DNA of 64,000 bases from Methylobacterium sp. J-090 (GCF_022829345.1 NZ_JAKSXV010000089.1:62001-126000); one strand, 5' to 3'; counted from the first letter of the stretch, positions 1-8,926 are shown. The notes: generated by a model from the sequence alone, not told the origin. Translations and numbers: made by a program.

Positions 1-954
1 CCCGGCCGCATGTCCGGGGGCTCGTCCGGCGGGTCCGGCGGGGCGGTGGCGGCGGGTCTCGTGCCCCTGGCGCTCGCCTCCGACACCAACGGCTCGATCC
101 GGGTGCCGTCGGCCTTCTGCGGCTGCTTCGGCCTCAAACCGACCTACGGGCGCCTCAGCCGCGCCGGCAGCTTTCCCTTCGTCGGCAGCCTCGACCACCT
201 CGGGCCCATGGGCCGCTCGGCCGGCGACCTCGCCCTCGCCTACGATGCCATGCAGGGCCCCGACCCGGCGGACCCCGCCGCCGCCCGGCGGGACCCCGAG
301 CCCGTCCGTCCGAGCCTCGACGCGGGCGTGGCGGATCTGCGGATCGCCGTGGCGGGGGGGTTCTTCGCGCGCGGCGGGGAGGCCGACGCCTTCGCGGCCG
401 TCGCGGCGGTGGCCGGCGCCCTGTCCTGCACCCGCACGGTGGAGATCCCGGAGGCGGCGCGGGCCCGGGCTTCGGCCTACCTCATCACCGCCGCCGAGGG
501 CGCGGCCCTGCACCTCGACCGCCTGCGCGCGCGGGCGGGCGACTTCGATCCGGCCGTCAGGGACCGGCTCATCGCCGGGGCCATGCTGCCCGCGCCCCTC
601 GTCGAACGGGCCCAGCGCTTCCGGCGCTGGTACCGCGCGGCGGTACTCGACCTGTTCCGCGAGGTGGACATCATCCTCGCGCCCTGCACGCCCTGCCGGG
701 CGCCGCGCTCCGGCCAGACCACGTTCGTCCTCGATGGCGTCGAATTGCCGGTGCGGGCGAATGTCGGCCTGTTCACCCAGCCGATCTCGTTCATCGGGCT
801 CCCGGTCGTCGCCGCGCCGGTCTGGCTCGATGGAGGCCTGCCCCTCGGCGTGCAGATCATCGCCGCGCCCTGGCGCGAGGACCTCGCCTTCCGGGTCGCC
901 CGGTACCTCGAACGCGCGGGCATCGTCCGCGCGCCCGTCGCGAACCTCGCGTGA
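1..954 (+). CDS. AtzE-type amidase (amidase signature family), 5' end outside window
   Basis: The frame is open from base 1, so the N-terminus, including the catalytic Lys of the amidase Ser-cisSer-Lys triad, lies outside the window. The visible part begins at the signature loop [14 protein letters not shown] (cis-Ser) and continues with [14 protein letters not shown], whose Ser is the expected nucleophile. The C-terminal [15 protein letters not shown] stretch is also typical of GatA-like amidases. Known family members that sit beside an AtzH/HpxZ-like protein act on small ureido acids: 1-carboxybiuret (AtzE), oxalurate-type compounds or ureidomalonate. The stop overlaps the next gene by 4 bp. 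The exact substrate cannot be read from the sequence. The nearby ring-opening amidohydrolase suggests a ureido product of ring cleavage (inference). Confidence 0.85.
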   Translation, partial: PGRMSGGSSGGSGGAVAAGLVPLALASDTNGSIRVPSAFCGCFGLKPTYGRLSRAGSFPFVGSLDHLGPMGRSAGDLALAYDAMQGPDPADPAAARRDPEPVRPSLDAGVADLRIAVAGGFFARGGEADAFAAVAAVAGALSCTRTVEIPEAARARASAYLITAAEGAALHLDRLRARAGDFDPAVRDRLIAGAMLPAPLVERAQRFRRWYRAAVLDLFREVDIILAPCTPCRAPRSGQTTFVLDGVELPVRANVGLFTQPISFIGLPVVAAPVWLDGGLPLGVQIIAAPWREDLAFRVARYLERAGIVRAPVANLA

Positions 955-1340
955 CCCCGATGCTGATCGATGATCCCCTGGTGAAGGCCGAGGTCGAGGC
1001 CGCGTTCGCCCACTACGAGGCGGCGCTGGTCGGCAACGACGTCGCGACGCTCGAAGCCCTGTTCCACGACGATTCCCGCACCATCCGCTACGGCGGGGCC
1101 GAGAACCTGTACGGCATGGACGCGATCCGCGCCTTCCGCCGGTCCCGCTCGCCGCAAGGCCTCGCCCGCGACCTCTCGGGCACGGTCATCACCACCTACG
1201 GACGAGACTGCGCCGTGGCGATGACGCTGTTCACGCGCGCGGGCGCACCGGATCGGATCGGGCGGCAGAGCCAGACCTGGCTGCGGTTTCCCGATGGCTG
1301 GAAGGTCGTCGCGGCCCATGTCAGCGTCATCGACGCGTAG
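951..1340 (+). CDS. HpxZ/AtzH-like NTF2-fold protein (DUF3225)
   Basis: A 129-residue protein of SnoaL/NTF2-like type resembling HpxZ (oxalurate catabolism) and AtzH. Conserved-looking segments are the N-terminal DDPLVKAEVEAAFAHYEAAL helix, LFHDDSRTIRYG, and the C-terminal TWLRFPDGWKVVAAHVS strand. The GTG start overlaps the amidase stop (GTGA), and an ATG nine bases further in (MLIDDPLV) is an alternative. Tight coupling to an AtzE-like amidase fits an accessory protein or small enzyme in ureido-acid breakdown. AtzH has been described as acting on 1,3-dicarboxyurea in cyanurate degradation. Whether that reaction applies here is inference. Confidence 0.8.
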   Translation: MTPMLIDDPLVKAEVEAAFAHYEAALVGNDVATLEALFHDDSRTIRYGGAENLYGMDAIRAFRRSRSPQGLARDLSGTVITTYGRDCAVAMTLFTRAGAPDRIGRQSQTWLRFPDGWKVVAAHVSVIDA

Positions 1341-1396
1341 AACCCCGTGTGAGCGTCATCGACGCGTCGACCCCCGTGTCGGCGTCATCGATGCGT
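1324..1396 (+). repeat. 29-bp direct repeat spanning the stop codon of the HpxZ-like gene
   Basis: The last codons and stop of the HpxZ-like gene (unit starting at 1324 with GCGTCATCGACGCGT) are repeated with the same 29-bp period at 1353 and, partially and with one change, at 1382. Only the first copy is coding. The repeats fill the space between two convergent genes. Confidence 0.8.
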
Positions 1397-1492
1397 GCCC
1401 TGATACGACACGACGACCATCGGATCGGTCTTACGAAGTCCGATTGATCGCTTCGCGATGCGGGTGCCGACCTGGCTCGAGCGCCGCGCGGG

Positions 1493-1562
1493 GTTCCTTG
1501 GCGTAGGATTCCTTGGCGTAGCATTCCTTGGCGCGGGGTCCTGGGGCGCGGGGTCCCGGGCG
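1493..1562 (+). repeat. 15-bp tandem repeat, about 4.7 imperfect copies
   Basis: Units begin at 1493, 1508, 1523, 1538 and 1553 (for example ATTCCTTGGCGTAGC), diverging gradually to the right. The array lies in the convergent gap between the HpxZ-like gene and rutD, just beyond the rutD stop. It encodes short peptide repeats in several frames, but no frame looks like a gene. It may help separate the convergent transcripts. I see no classical terminator with a T-run. Confidence 0.75.
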
Positions 1563-1572
1563 TCGGCCGCCG

Positions 1573-2355
1573 TCACGGTCGATCGAGGAAGCCCAGAAGC
1601 GTCCCGGTGACGGCCTCGGCCCGCGTCACCGAGTGGGCGTGGCCGCCGTCGAGGGCGAGATCGAGGCCCGCGTTCGGCAGCCCCGCGGCGAGCCGCTCGG
1701 AAGCGGTGAACGGCACGAGGACGTCGTCGCGCGCGGCCATCACCAGGGTCTCGTGCGGCACCCCGCCGAGGCGTCCCGTCAGGTCGAACGCTTCGAGCGC
1801 GGCGATGCGGGCGAGAACGGTGTCGGCGCCGGGGAAATGCGCCAGGGCATGGGCCTCGTCCGCGGCGAGGCGATCGGCGTTCGCCGAGATCCAGGGCGCC
1901 GGATACAGGTAGGTCGCCTGGGCCCGGACGAAGGCCTCGGGGCCGGCCTCGGTCAGCAACGCCTTGCGGGCGGAGAAACAGCGCCGGGTCGCCGGGTCCA
2001 TGGCATCCCAGCCGTTGACGACGACGATGCGCCCGACCCGCTCGGGGTGGGCGAGGGCCAGCTGCAGCGCGATCAGGCCGCCGAGGGCGTGCCCGACGAT
2101 GTCGGCCGCCGCGATGTCGAGCCGGTCGAGGAGGGCCAGCACGTCTTCCGCCATGGCCGGGATGTCGTGGCCGGGCTCCAGCGGACCGGGCGAGCGGCCC
2201 GTGCCACGATGATCGTAGGCGACCACGCGGAAGCGCTCGGCCAGGGCCGGCAGTTGCGGCGCGAAATAGCCCGCTGAGCCGCCGAGTCCCGGCGAGAGCA
2301 GCACGGTTCGCCCCCCGGCCCGGCCGTGGACCGCGTGATGGACCGGCGCGGCCAT
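1573..2355 (-). CDS. rutD: RutD, aminoacrylate hydrolase-type alpha/beta hydrolase
   Basis: A 260-residue alpha/beta hydrolase closely resembling Rut[17 protein letters not shown] (oxyanion region), [58 protein letters not shown] and a late GGHAHSVT with the family His. The nucleophile elbow reads GHALGG with Ala90 where most alpha/beta hydrolases have Ser. From memory, E. coli RutD has the same substitution. In the Rut pathway RutD was proposed to speed conversion of 3-aminoacrylate to malonate semialdehyde. It is last in rutA-B-C-D, four bases after rutC. Confidence 0.93.
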   Translation of the reverse strand: MAAPVHHAVHGRAGGRTVLLSPGLGGSAGYFAPQLPALAERFRVVAYDHRGTGRSPGPLEPGHDIPAMAEDVLALLDRLDIAAADIVGHALGGLIALQLALAHPERVGRIVVVNGWDAMDPATRRCFSARKALLTEAGPEAFVRAQATYLYPAPWISANADRLAADEAHALAHFPGADTVLARIAALEAFDLTGRLGGVPHETLVMAARDDVLVPFTASERLAAGLPNAGLDLALDGGHAHSVTRAEAVTGTLLGFLDRP

Positions 2356-2359
2356 CCGC

Positions 2360-2749
2360 TCAGCCGGCCCCGAGATGCGCGACCGACGCGATCTCGATCA
2401 GCGCCTCGGGTTTCACCAAGCCACACTGGATGCAGTAGCGCGCCGGCTTCTCGCCGGGAAAATACGTGGCGTAGACGGCGTTGATCGCGGCGTAGTCGGC
2501 CCAATCCTTCAGGAAGATGTGGTTGAAGGTGACGTCGTCCATGGTGCCGCCGGCGGCCTCGACCACGCCCTTGATCGTCTCCAGGACGTGGCGGGTCTGC
2601 GCGCTCGCGTCACCCACATGGACGACGTTGGCCTCCGCATCGAGGGGCAGCGTGCCCGATACGTAGAGCACGCCGTCGGCGAGCGTCCCGGGGACGTAGG
2701 GCGCCAGCGGCTTGCCGGTGCCGGGCGGGATCACGACGGTTTTCGGCAT
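2360..2749 (-). CDS. rutC: RutC, 3-aminoacrylate deaminase (RidA family)
   Basis: A 129-residue RidA/YjgF-family protein starting [21 protein letters not shown]. Features include [28 protein letters not shown] and the C-terminal [24 protein letters not shown] containing the conserved Arg that binds carboxylates in RidA proteins. RutC deaminates 3-aminoacrylate to malonate semialdehyde and ammonia. Length matches the family. It lies between rutB (24-base gap) and rutD (4-base gap) in one transcription direction. Confidence 0.95.
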   Translation of the reverse strand: MPKTVVIPPGTGKPLAPYVPGTLADGVLYVSGTLPLDAEANVVHVGDASAQTRHVLETIKGVVEAAGGTMDDVTFNHIFLKDWADYAAINAVYATYFPGEKPARYCIQCGLVKPEALIEIASVAHLGAG

Positions 2750-2773
2750 CGCTCTGGGACTTTCGGTTGGCGA

Positions 2774-3502
2774 TCACGCGGCGGAGGCGAGCGCCGCCGC
2801 GAAGGCGTCGACGTCGGAGACCCAGCCGAAGAAGGTTTCGATGTTGAGGAGCGCGCCCTCCTGCAGGCTCGGCGGCCCGGCCTGATGCGTCGCGTCGGCC
2901 AGCACGATCCCGAAATATTCGAGGAAGAAGCCGTCGCGCAGGGTCGATTCCACGCAAACGTTGGTGGCGATGCCGGTGAAGATCAGGGTGCGGATGCCGC
3001 GCGCCCTGAGCATACTGTCGAGGGCGGTGTTGGCGAAGCCGCTGTAGCGCGGCTTCGGCAGGACGATGTCGCCCGGCTCCGGCGTCAGCGCGTCGACGAA
3101 GGCGTAGTCCCAGGTGCCCTTGGCGAGCAGCCGCTGGTTCATCTCCGGGCGCCGGCGCATCGTCCTGAGCGCGTTCGACTTGTGCCAGTTCGGCGAACCC
3201 GGTCCGCCGGCCTCGACGTAGTCCGCGTCCCAGCCGTTCTGGAACCAGATCACAAGCATTCCCGCCGCCCGGGCGGCCGCGACGGCCTCGGCGATCCGTT
3301 CGATGACCGGCCCCGTGGCCGAGACATCGAAGCCGGCGAGATCGAGATAGCCGCCCTTCGTCGCGTAGGCGTTCTGCATGTCGACGACGATGAGGGCGCT
3401 CGCCGCCGGATCGAAGGCGATCGGCTCCGGCCGCGCGGCGAGGGTCACGCTGCCGGAGCGGCCAGCCGCGTCGCGGTACCCGGCGGGGGCGTCGCCCTGC
3501 AT
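2774..3502 (-). CDS. rutB: RutB, ureidoacrylate amidohydrolase (isochorismatase family)
   Basis: A 242-residue cysteine hydrolase of the isochorismatase fold. The expected Asp-Lys-Cys triad can be placed in [13 protein letters not shown] (Asp), [15 protein letters not shown] (Lys) and [15 protein letters not shown] (Cys). RutB hydrolyses (Z)-3-ureidoacrylate to 3-aminoacrylate and carbamate. The ATG shares one base with the rutA stop (TGATG). A GTG one codon upstream is a possible alternative. The overlap implies translational coupling with rutA. Confidence 0.95.
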   Translation of the reverse strand: MQGDAPAGYRDAAGRSGSVTLAARPEPIAFDPAASALIVVDMQNAYATKGGYLDLAGFDVSATGPVIERIAEAVAAARAAGMLVIWFQNGWDADYVEAGGPGSPNWHKSNALRTMRRRPEMNQRLLAKGTWDYAFVDALTPEPGDIVLPKPRYSGFANTALDSMLRARGIRTLIFTGIATNVCVESTLRDGFFLEYFGIVLADATHQAGPPSLQEGALLNIETFFGWVSDVDAFAAALASAA

Positions 3503-4614
3503 CACGCCACCTCCGCCAGCGGGGCCACGTCTCCGGCGATGTGCCGGCGCGTCGCCATCAGCGGCTGGATCTTCTGCCCGAACGCGTCGAGGCCTTTCAG
3601 GAAATCATCGAAGACGAGGAGCACGCCGCCGGTGCCCGGCACCGTCATGACCTCGTCGAGCAGGCGCGCGACGGTGGCGTGGGAGCCGACCAGCGTGCCC
3701 ATGTTGATGTTCACGGCGGAGGTCGGATCGGCCATCTGGCGGACATTGGTGTCGGCGCCCGACTTGGTGTCGGCCGAGCCCTGCACCCCGAGCCAGGCGA
3801 TCGCGTCCTCGTCGGCGCCGGCCTTGTAGTGCTCCCACTTGGCGTGGGCCGCCTCGTCGGTCTCGTCGGAAATGATCATGAAGAGCACGTAGGACGAGAC
3901 CGCGCGGCCGGTCTTCGCCTTGGCCTCCTCCAGCCGCGCCACGGTCGGGGCGAAGGCGGTGGGCGTGTTGACGCCCTTGCCGAAGCAGAAATTGTAGTCG
4001 GCATAGGTCGCGGTGAAAGCCATGCCGGCGCTGCTCTGGCCGGCGCAGATGATCTTCATCTCCGCCTGCGGGCGCGGGCTCAGGCGGCAATCGTCCATCT
4101 GGAAGAAATCGCCCTTGCGGTCGCTGCGGCCGGTCTCCCACAGATCGCGCAGGATCTGTGCGTATTCCGACAGATACTCGTAGCGCCGCGAGAAGTACTC
4201 GTCGCCGGGCCAGAGGCCCATCTGGGCGTATTCCGGCTTCTGCCAGCCGGTGATCAGGTTGAGGCCGAAGCGGCCGTTCGAGATCGAGTCGATGGTCGAC
4301 GCCATCCGGGCGACGATGGCCGGCGGCAGGCACAGCGTCGGGACGGTGGCGTAGAGCTTGATCCGGCTGGTGACGGCGGCGAGCCCCGACATCAGCGTGA
4401 ACGAATCGAGGTTGTGGTCCCAGAACTCGGTCTTGCCGCCGAACCCCCGCAGCTTGATCATCGAGAGCGCGAAGTCGAACCCGTAGCCTTCGGCCTTCAA
4501 CGTCACCTGCTTGTTCAGCTCGAAACTCGGCATGTATTGCGGCGCGTTCTCCGAAAGGAGCCAGCCGTTGTTGCCGATCGGAATGAAGACGCCGATGTTC
4601 ATGGGCTCGGTCAT
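3502..4614 (-). CDS. rutA: RutA, pyrimidine monooxygenase (flavin-dependent, luciferase-like)
   Basis: About 370 residues, almost colinear with E. coli Rut[69 protein letters not shown], then [20 protein letters not shown]. RutA opens the uracil ring with reduced FMN and oxygen, giving ureidoacrylate. The start at 4614 (MTEPMNIG) is chosen because GAGGTGG lies just upstream. The reading frame extends 33 codons further without family similarity. Its usual flavin reductase RutF is not encoded nearby, so reduced FMN must come from elsewhere. Confidence 0.96.
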   Translation of the reverse strand: MTEPMNIGVFIPIGNNGWLLSENAPQYMPSFELNKQVTLKAEGYGFDFALSMIKLRGFGGKTEFWDHNLDSFTLMSGLAAVTSRIKLYATVPTLCLPPAIVARMASTIDSISNGRFGLNLITGWQKPEYAQMGLWPGDEYFSRRYEYLSEYAQILRDLWETGRSDRKGDFFQMDDCRLSPRPQAEMKIICAGQSSAGMAFTATYADYNFCFGKGVNTPTAFAPTVARLEEAKAKTGRAVSSYVLFMIISDETDEAAHAKWEHYKAGADEDAIAWLGVQGSADTKSGADTNVRQMADPTSAVNINMGTLVGSHATVARLLDEVMTVPGTGGVLLVFDDFLKGLDAFGQKIQPLMATRRHIAGDVAPLAEVA

Positions 4615-4764
4615 CGCCACCTCGCAGTTTGATGCCATCGCGCCATGCGGTTGCATGGAAGACGTCAAGCTCGATGCCGCAGGGTGCCGGAACGATCCGG
4701 AGCTTTGCTGCATTCCACGAGAATGGCCGCTCGATCCAAGCGGTCAAATCTTAAATCGCGAAGT

Positions 4765-4780
4765 TTGACCATTTGCACAA
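4765..4780. promoter_or_regulatory. Candidate RutR operator upstream of rutA
   Basis: TTGACCATTTGCACAA matches the RutR palindrome TTGACCANNTGGTCAA at all but two positions in the right arm. A further half site GGTCAA lies at 4742-4747. The site is about 150 bases upstream of rutA and just downstream of the rutR coding region. In E. coli RutR releases DNA on binding uracil or thymine. Control of rutA-D, and perhaps of readthrough from rutR, is inferred. Confidence 0.6.
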
Positions 4781-4875
4781 ACTCTCCGCCGGGTGCCCGC
4801 GCGGTGCGCCGCATCTGCCCACGCGTGCGGCGAACCTGATCGCCGGACCATCCCGGCCCCGGCGCGCGCCTCGAA

Positions 4876-5586
4876 TCAGGGGAGGCCGAGGCTCGCCAGG
4901 ATCAGCCTCTGCGTGCTGGCGACGGTCCGTTCGAAGAAATCCGCGTCGGACAGGTCGCGGCCGGTGATCGCGTTCACCTGCACGGCGAAATCGGCATAGT
5001 GCTGGGTGATGGCCCAGATCGAGAAGATCAGGTGATGGGGGTCGTGCGGCGCGATCCGCCCTTGCGCGATCCAGCCGCTCAGCACGGCCGCCTTGGCGTC
5101 GACGAGGGCCCGCACGTCGCCCTCGAGTTCGGCCCGCAGGAGCGGCGCGCCCCGGACGATCTCCAGGCAGAAGAGGCGGGATGCCTGCGGCGCGTCGCGC
5201 GACAGCGTCACCTTCGCGCGGATGTAGGCCCCGAGGGCCTCCGCCGGTTCGCGTCGCGCATCGAGCGCCTGGAGCGGATCGAGCCAGACATCGAGCACGC
5301 GCCGCAGCACGGCGACGTAGAGCGCCTCCTTCGAGGAGAAGTAATAGAGCAGGTTGGCCTTCGAGAGCCCGGCGCGCTCGGCGATCCGGTCGAGGCTCGC
5401 CCCGTGCAGGCCGCGGGTCGAGAAGACCGCGAGGCCGGCATCGAGAACCGCCTCGCGCCGCACCGCGCCGTCACGCCGACGCCGCCGCACGGGCGCCGCC
5501 ACGAAGTCGCCCGCCGGGCCGGTGCCTCCCGAAGGCGCGGCCGAGATGTCCGCCGGAGTCACCACGCAGGCAGCCCGGCGCACCAT
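4876..5586 (-). CDS. rutR: RutR, TetR-family pyrimidine-sensing regulator
   Basis: A 236-residue TetR-family regulator. The helix-turn-helix region reads ASLDRIAERAGLSKANLLYYFSSKEALYVAVLRRVLDVWLDPLQAL, very close to E. coli RutR. The C-terminal ligand domain also matches (ASRLFCLEIVRGAPLL, APHDPHHLIFSIWAITQHYADFAVQVNAITG). The Arg/Ala-rich N-terminus is about 25 residues longer than in E. coli, so translation may start at an internal codon. It follows the second permease gene by 34 bases and so is probably cotranscribed with the transporter, lying immediately before rutA. Confidence 0.92.
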   Translation of the reverse strand: MVRRAACVVTPADISAAPSGGTGPAGDFVAAPVRRRRRDGAVRREAVLDAGLAVFSTRGLHGASLDRIAERAGLSKANLLYYFSSKEALYVAVLRRVLDVWLDPLQALDARREPAEALGAYIRAKVTLSRDAPQASRLFCLEIVRGAPLLRAELEGDVRALVDAKAAVLSGWIAQGRIAPHDPHHLIFSIWAITQHYADFAVQVNAITGRDLSDADFFERTVASTQRLILASLGLP

Positions 5587-5620
5587 TCGGCCTCATCGAT
5601 CGGGATGGCTTCGGGACCCC

Positions 5621-6511
5621 TCACCCGAGACGCAGCCCGGCCCTCGCCCGGCGCCGCTGCAGGTACAGGCTCGCGCCGAGCGCCGTGGCGATGACCGCGA
5701 GCGACATGGCCGTCGTGAGGGTGCCCAGCGCGTAGATCTCCGGCGTCGTCACGGTGGTGGTCAGGCCCTGCAATTCCAGCGGCAGGGTGTTGCGGCCGCC
5801 GATGGCCTGGCTGGTGCGGGCGAGTTCGTCGAAGGACAGGGTGAAGCCGAACAGGGCGACGCCGACCAGCGACGGCCCGAGGATCGGCACCACCACGTGG
5901 CGCAGGGTCTGGGGCCCGGTTGCGCCGAGATCGCGCGCCGCCTCCTCGTAGGCCGGATCGAACCGGTTGAAGACCGCGAACATGATGAGCAGGCCGAACG
6001 GCAGCGTCCAGGTGAGGTGCGCGCCCAGCGCCGAGGTGTAGAGCCCCATCAGGGTGCCGTGCTCCTGGAGCCAGCCCCAGCCGGTCGCGGCGGCGGCCCC
6101 GTTCACGGCGTCGTCGAGGAGCCGGAACTCCAGCCCGATGCCGAGCGAAACCACGATGGAGGGCACGATCAGGCTCGCCACCGCGACGGTGAACAGCGCG
6201 CCCTCCCCGCGGAAGCGCTTGCGGAAGGCCAATCCTGCGAAGAACGCGATGACGACGGTGAGCCCCATCACCACGACGCCAAGGCGCAAGGATCGCCACA
6301 GGGCGCCCCAGATGTCGACGATGCCGAGGCCCGCCCAGAGCTTGCCGAACCAGTGCGTCGAGACCCCGTTCATCGGAAACGTCAGCCCGCCCTGCGGCCC
6401 CTGGAAGCTGAGGACCAGGATCGTCAGCGTCGGCCCGTACAGGAAGGCGACGAACAGGGCGAAGAACGCCGCGAGTGCGTAGAAGGCCGGGGCGCGGGGA
6501 CGGTCGCTCAC
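5621..6511 (-). CDS. ABC transporter permease (PotC type)
   Basis: About 296 residues with six predicted membrane helices and a permease EAA-type loop EEAARDLGATGPQTLRHVVVPILGPSL near residue 190. It resembles the second permease of spermidine/putrescine-type importers. The GTG start at 6511 lies three bases after the stop of the first permease gene. The open frame continues further upstream, but that extension lies antisense-free inside the neighbouring gene and is not credible. Together with the first permease it would form the membrane channel for the neighbouring binding protein and ATPase. A pyrimidine- or hydantoin-related substrate is inferred from context only. Confidence 0.88.
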   Translation of the reverse strand: MSDRPRAPAFYALAAFFALFVAFLYGPTLTILVLSFQGPQGGLTFPMNGVSTHWFGKLWAGLGIVDIWGALWRSLRLGVVVMGLTVVIAFFAGLAFRKRFRGEGALFTVAVASLIVPSIVVSLGIGLEFRLLDDAVNGAAAATGWGWLQEHGTLMGLYTSALGAHLTWTLPFGLLIMFAVFNRFDPAYEEAARDLGATGPQTLRHVVVPILGPSLVGVALFGFTLSFDELARTSQAIGGRNTLPLELQGLTTTVTTPEIYALGTLTTAMSLAVIATALGASLYLQRRRARAGLRLG

Positions 6512-6513
6512 GG

Positions 6514-7470
6514 TCAGAGTTCCTTGCGCAGGTCGATGAGGCGGGTCATCGCCACGATCATCAGCATCACGGCGCCGAGCAGCACCACCGCGTTGGCCGC
6601 CGCCGCCGGGAGTTGCAAGGCCGACATCTGGACCTGGATGACCTTGCCGACGGAGGCAATCTGCTGGCCGCCCATGACGCCGACCGTGACGAAGTCGCCC
6701 ATCACCAGGGTGATCACGAAGATCGAGCCGATGGCGATGCCGGGTTTTGCCAGCGGCACCACCACGTTCCACAGGGTCTGCCAGCCGGTGGCGCCGGCAT
6801 CGTAGGCCGCCTCGATGAGCGCGCGGTCGATGCGCGCCATGCTGTTGAAGATCGGCACGATCATGAAGACCGTGTTGAGGTGGACGAAGGCGAGCACCAC
6901 CGAGAAGTCGGAGTAGAGCAGCCCCTCGATGGGCGTCTTGATCAGTCCCATCCCCATCAGCGTGTCGTTGACGAGGCCGTTGCGGCCGAGCAGCGGAATC
7001 CACGAGATCATGCGGATCACGTTCGAGGTCCAGAACGGGATCGTGCAGACGAGGAACAGCGCCATCTGCATCGTGCGCGAACGGACGTGGAAGGCGACGA
7101 AATACGCCACCGTGAAGCCGATCAGCAGGGTGAAGACCCAGGTGAGCGCGCAGAACTTCAGGGTCGAGAGGTAGGTCCGCACCGTCGTGCAGGCCTCGGC
7201 CGTGTTCAGGCAGCCCTCGAACACGTCGATGTAGTTCTGCACCGTGAAGGACGGGATGATCTCGTACTCGTTGTACGCCCAGAAGCTGACGATCAGGGTC
7301 AGGCCCAGGGGCACCACGAAGAAGACGAGGAACACCAGCGCCATCGGGGCGGCCTGGAGATAGGCCAGCGCCCGGCGGCGGCGGGTTTTCGCGGTGAGAC
7401 CGGCGGTGGCCGTCGAGGCGGACGGAGTTTTGGCGATGGCGGGCATTGCGGAGAGGGCGGTGTCGGTCAT
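6514..7470 (-). CDS. ABC transporter permease (PotB type)
   Basis: About 318 residues with a cytoplasmic N-terminal extension and six membrane helices. The first helix starts near residue 40 (APMALVFLVFFVVPLGLTLI). The EAA loop reads EAAYDAGATGWQTLWNVVVPLAKPGI. It belongs to the PotB/PotC-type binding-protein-dependent permeases. The start MTDTALS at 7470 is preferred because GAGGG lies upstream, eight codons inside the longest frame. A large hairpin repeat separates it from the binding-protein gene. Confidence 0.88.
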   Translation of the reverse strand: MTDTALSAMPAIAKTPSASTATAGLTAKTRRRRALAYLQAAPMALVFLVFFVVPLGLTLIVSFWAYNEYEIIPSFTVQNYIDVFEGCLNTAEACTTVRTYLSTLKFCALTWVFTLLIGFTVAYFVAFHVRSRTMQMALFLVCTIPFWTSNVIRMISWIPLLGRNGLVNDTLMGMGLIKTPIEGLLYSDFSVVLAFVHLNTVFMIVPIFNSMARIDRALIEAAYDAGATGWQTLWNVVVPLAKPGIAIGSIFVITLVMGDFVTVGVMGGQQIASVGKVIQVQMSALQLPAAAANAVVLLGAVMLMIVAMTRLIDLRKEL

Positions 7471-7495
7471 GGCTCTACCCTCGTGAGACGCCAAT

Positions 7496-7631
7496 CCCTC
7501 CCCCCCTCTGCGGGGGAGGGTGGCCCTCGCGTCAGCGAGGATCGGGAGAGGGGAGCACTGCTTTTTCCGGGGATGTCGCGGTCCCCTCTCCCGCCCGCTC
7601 CGCGGGCACCCTCCCCCGCAGAGGGGGAGGG
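7496..7631. repeat. Long intergenic inverted repeat (REP-like hairpin)
   Basis: Outer arms 7496-7522 and 7607-7631 are near-perfect inverted copies (CCCTCCCCCTCTGCGGGGG type), and inner G/C-rich blocks (around 7540-7555 and 7581-7592) also pair. The element fills the gap between the binding-protein gene and the first permease gene. Repeats of this type are often dispersed in such genomes. In other importers a hairpin at this place keeps binding-protein mRNA more abundant than permease mRNA. Confidence 0.85.
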
Positions 7632-7651
7632 TTCATGGCAAGCCAATTCCC

Positions 7652-8926
7652 TCACGCGGCGATGAACTCGTTCCACTTGCGGACCATGTAGGTGTTCTCG
7701 TCCATCACCGCGTTCCAGCAGGCGACGCCGCCCATGCGGGTCTCGAACGAGCCGCCGTCGCGGGTGGCGCCGGCCTTTTCCAGCACGCCGCCGTCGGGGC
7801 CCTTGATGTCCTTCTCGGCGGGCTTGCCCTCCATCCAGTAGGCCCACTCGTAGGGCTCCATGTGGGATTTCGCCGTCTCCAGCACCGCCGAGTAGTAGCC
7901 CTGGCGGTTGAGGTAGGCGCCGGCCCAGCCGGAGAGGAACCAGTTGATGAAGTCGTAGGCCGCATCGAGCTTGCGGCCCGTCAGGGTCTTCGGGAGACCG
8001 AAGCCCGTCGCCCAGGCGCGGTAGCCCTCCTTGAGGGGCTGGTAGGTGCAGGCGACGCCCTGGCTGCGCACCTTGGTGACGGCGGGCGACCACATCGACT
8101 GGATCACGGTCTCGCCGGACGCCATCAGGTTCACGGATTCGTTGAAATCCTGCCAGAAGGCACGGAACTGGCCGGCGCGCTTGGCCTCGATCAGGAGCTT
8201 GATGGTGCGGTCGATCTCCGCCTTCGTCATGTTGCCCTTGTCGGGATAGGTGTAGTCCCCCGTGGCCTCGATCACCATGGCGGCGTCCATGATGCCGATG
8301 GAGGGGATGTTGAGGATCGAGGCCTTGCCCTTGAACTCGGGGTTCAGGAGTTCCTTCCAGCTCGTGATCGGGCGCTTGATCAGGTCCGGGCGGATGCCGA
8401 GGGTGTCGGCGTTGTAGGTGGTGGGGATCAGGGTGATCCACTCGGTGGCCGAGCCGGCGAAGGTTTTCGCGTTCTGCCCTTCCAGGTAGAACACCTTCCT
8501 GGGCGCCGTGCCCTGGTCGCCGATTGTCTTGCCCGCGACCTCGCCCTTGGTGAAGACCGGCGTGATGTTGTCGGCCTGCTTGATCCGGCGGGCGTCCATG
8601 CCCTGGATGTTGCCCGAGGGGATGAGCTTCTTCAGGCTGAAGAACTCGGTGTCGAGGAGGTCGAACGAGTTCGGCTGGGTCACCACGCGCTTCGTGACCT
8701 CGTCGGTGACGACGGGGATGTACTCGAGGGTGATCCCCAAATCCTCCTTGACCTTGCGGGCGATGTCGCCGGACTGGTTCACGGCGGTGCCGAGGTAGCG
8801 CAGGGTCACGGGCTCGGCGGCGATCACGTTGGGAAAGCCGGTGATCGGCCCGGCGCCGAGCGTCAGTCCGGTGGCACCCGCCCCCTGGAGCAGGGTGCGG
8901 CGGCTGAACTTGATCGTGGTCGTCAT
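7652..8926 (-). CDS. ABC transporter periplasmic binding protein with Tat signal
   Basis: A 424-residue solute-binding protein of the spermidine/putrescine (PotD-like) class. The N-terminus MTTTIKFSRRTLLQGAGATG carries a twin-arginine motif (SRRTLLQ) followed by a hydrophobic stretch, suggesting export in folded form. Mature-domain features include VTLRYLGTAVNQSGD, IPSGNIQGMDARRIKQAD and WATGFGLPKTLTGRKLDAAYDFINWFLSG. It lies 29 bases downstream of the ATPase gene. The ligand is unknown. The catabolic neighbours suggest a pyrimidine, hydantoin or cyclic-imide compound. Confidence 0.88.
   Translation of the reverse strand: MTTTIKFSRRTLLQGAGATGLTLGAGPITGFPNVIAAEPVTLRYLGTAVNQSGDIARKVKEDLGITLEYIPVVTDEVTKRVVTQPNSFDLLDTEFFSLKKLIPSGNIQGMDARRIKQADNITPVFTKGEVAGKTIGDQGTAPRKVFYLEGQNAKTFAGSATEWITLIPTTYNADTLGIRPDLIKRPITSWKELLNPEFKGKASILNIPSIGIMDAAMVIEATGDYTYPDKGNMTKAEIDRTIKLLIEAKRAGQFRAFWQDFNESVNLMASGETVIQSMWSPAVTKVRSQGVACTYQPLKEGYRAWATGFGLPKTLTGRKLDAAYDFINWFLSGWAGAYLNRQGYYSAVLETAKSHMEPYEWAYWMEGKPAEKDIKGPDGGVLEKAGATRDGGSFETRMGGVACWNAVMDENTYMVRKWNEFIAA

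Noticed and set aside
1528..2277. Long plus-strand frame opposite rutD
   Set aside because: It is the antisense shadow of rutD, which matches a known family across its length. The shadow has Arg/Gly-rich, non-protein-like composition.
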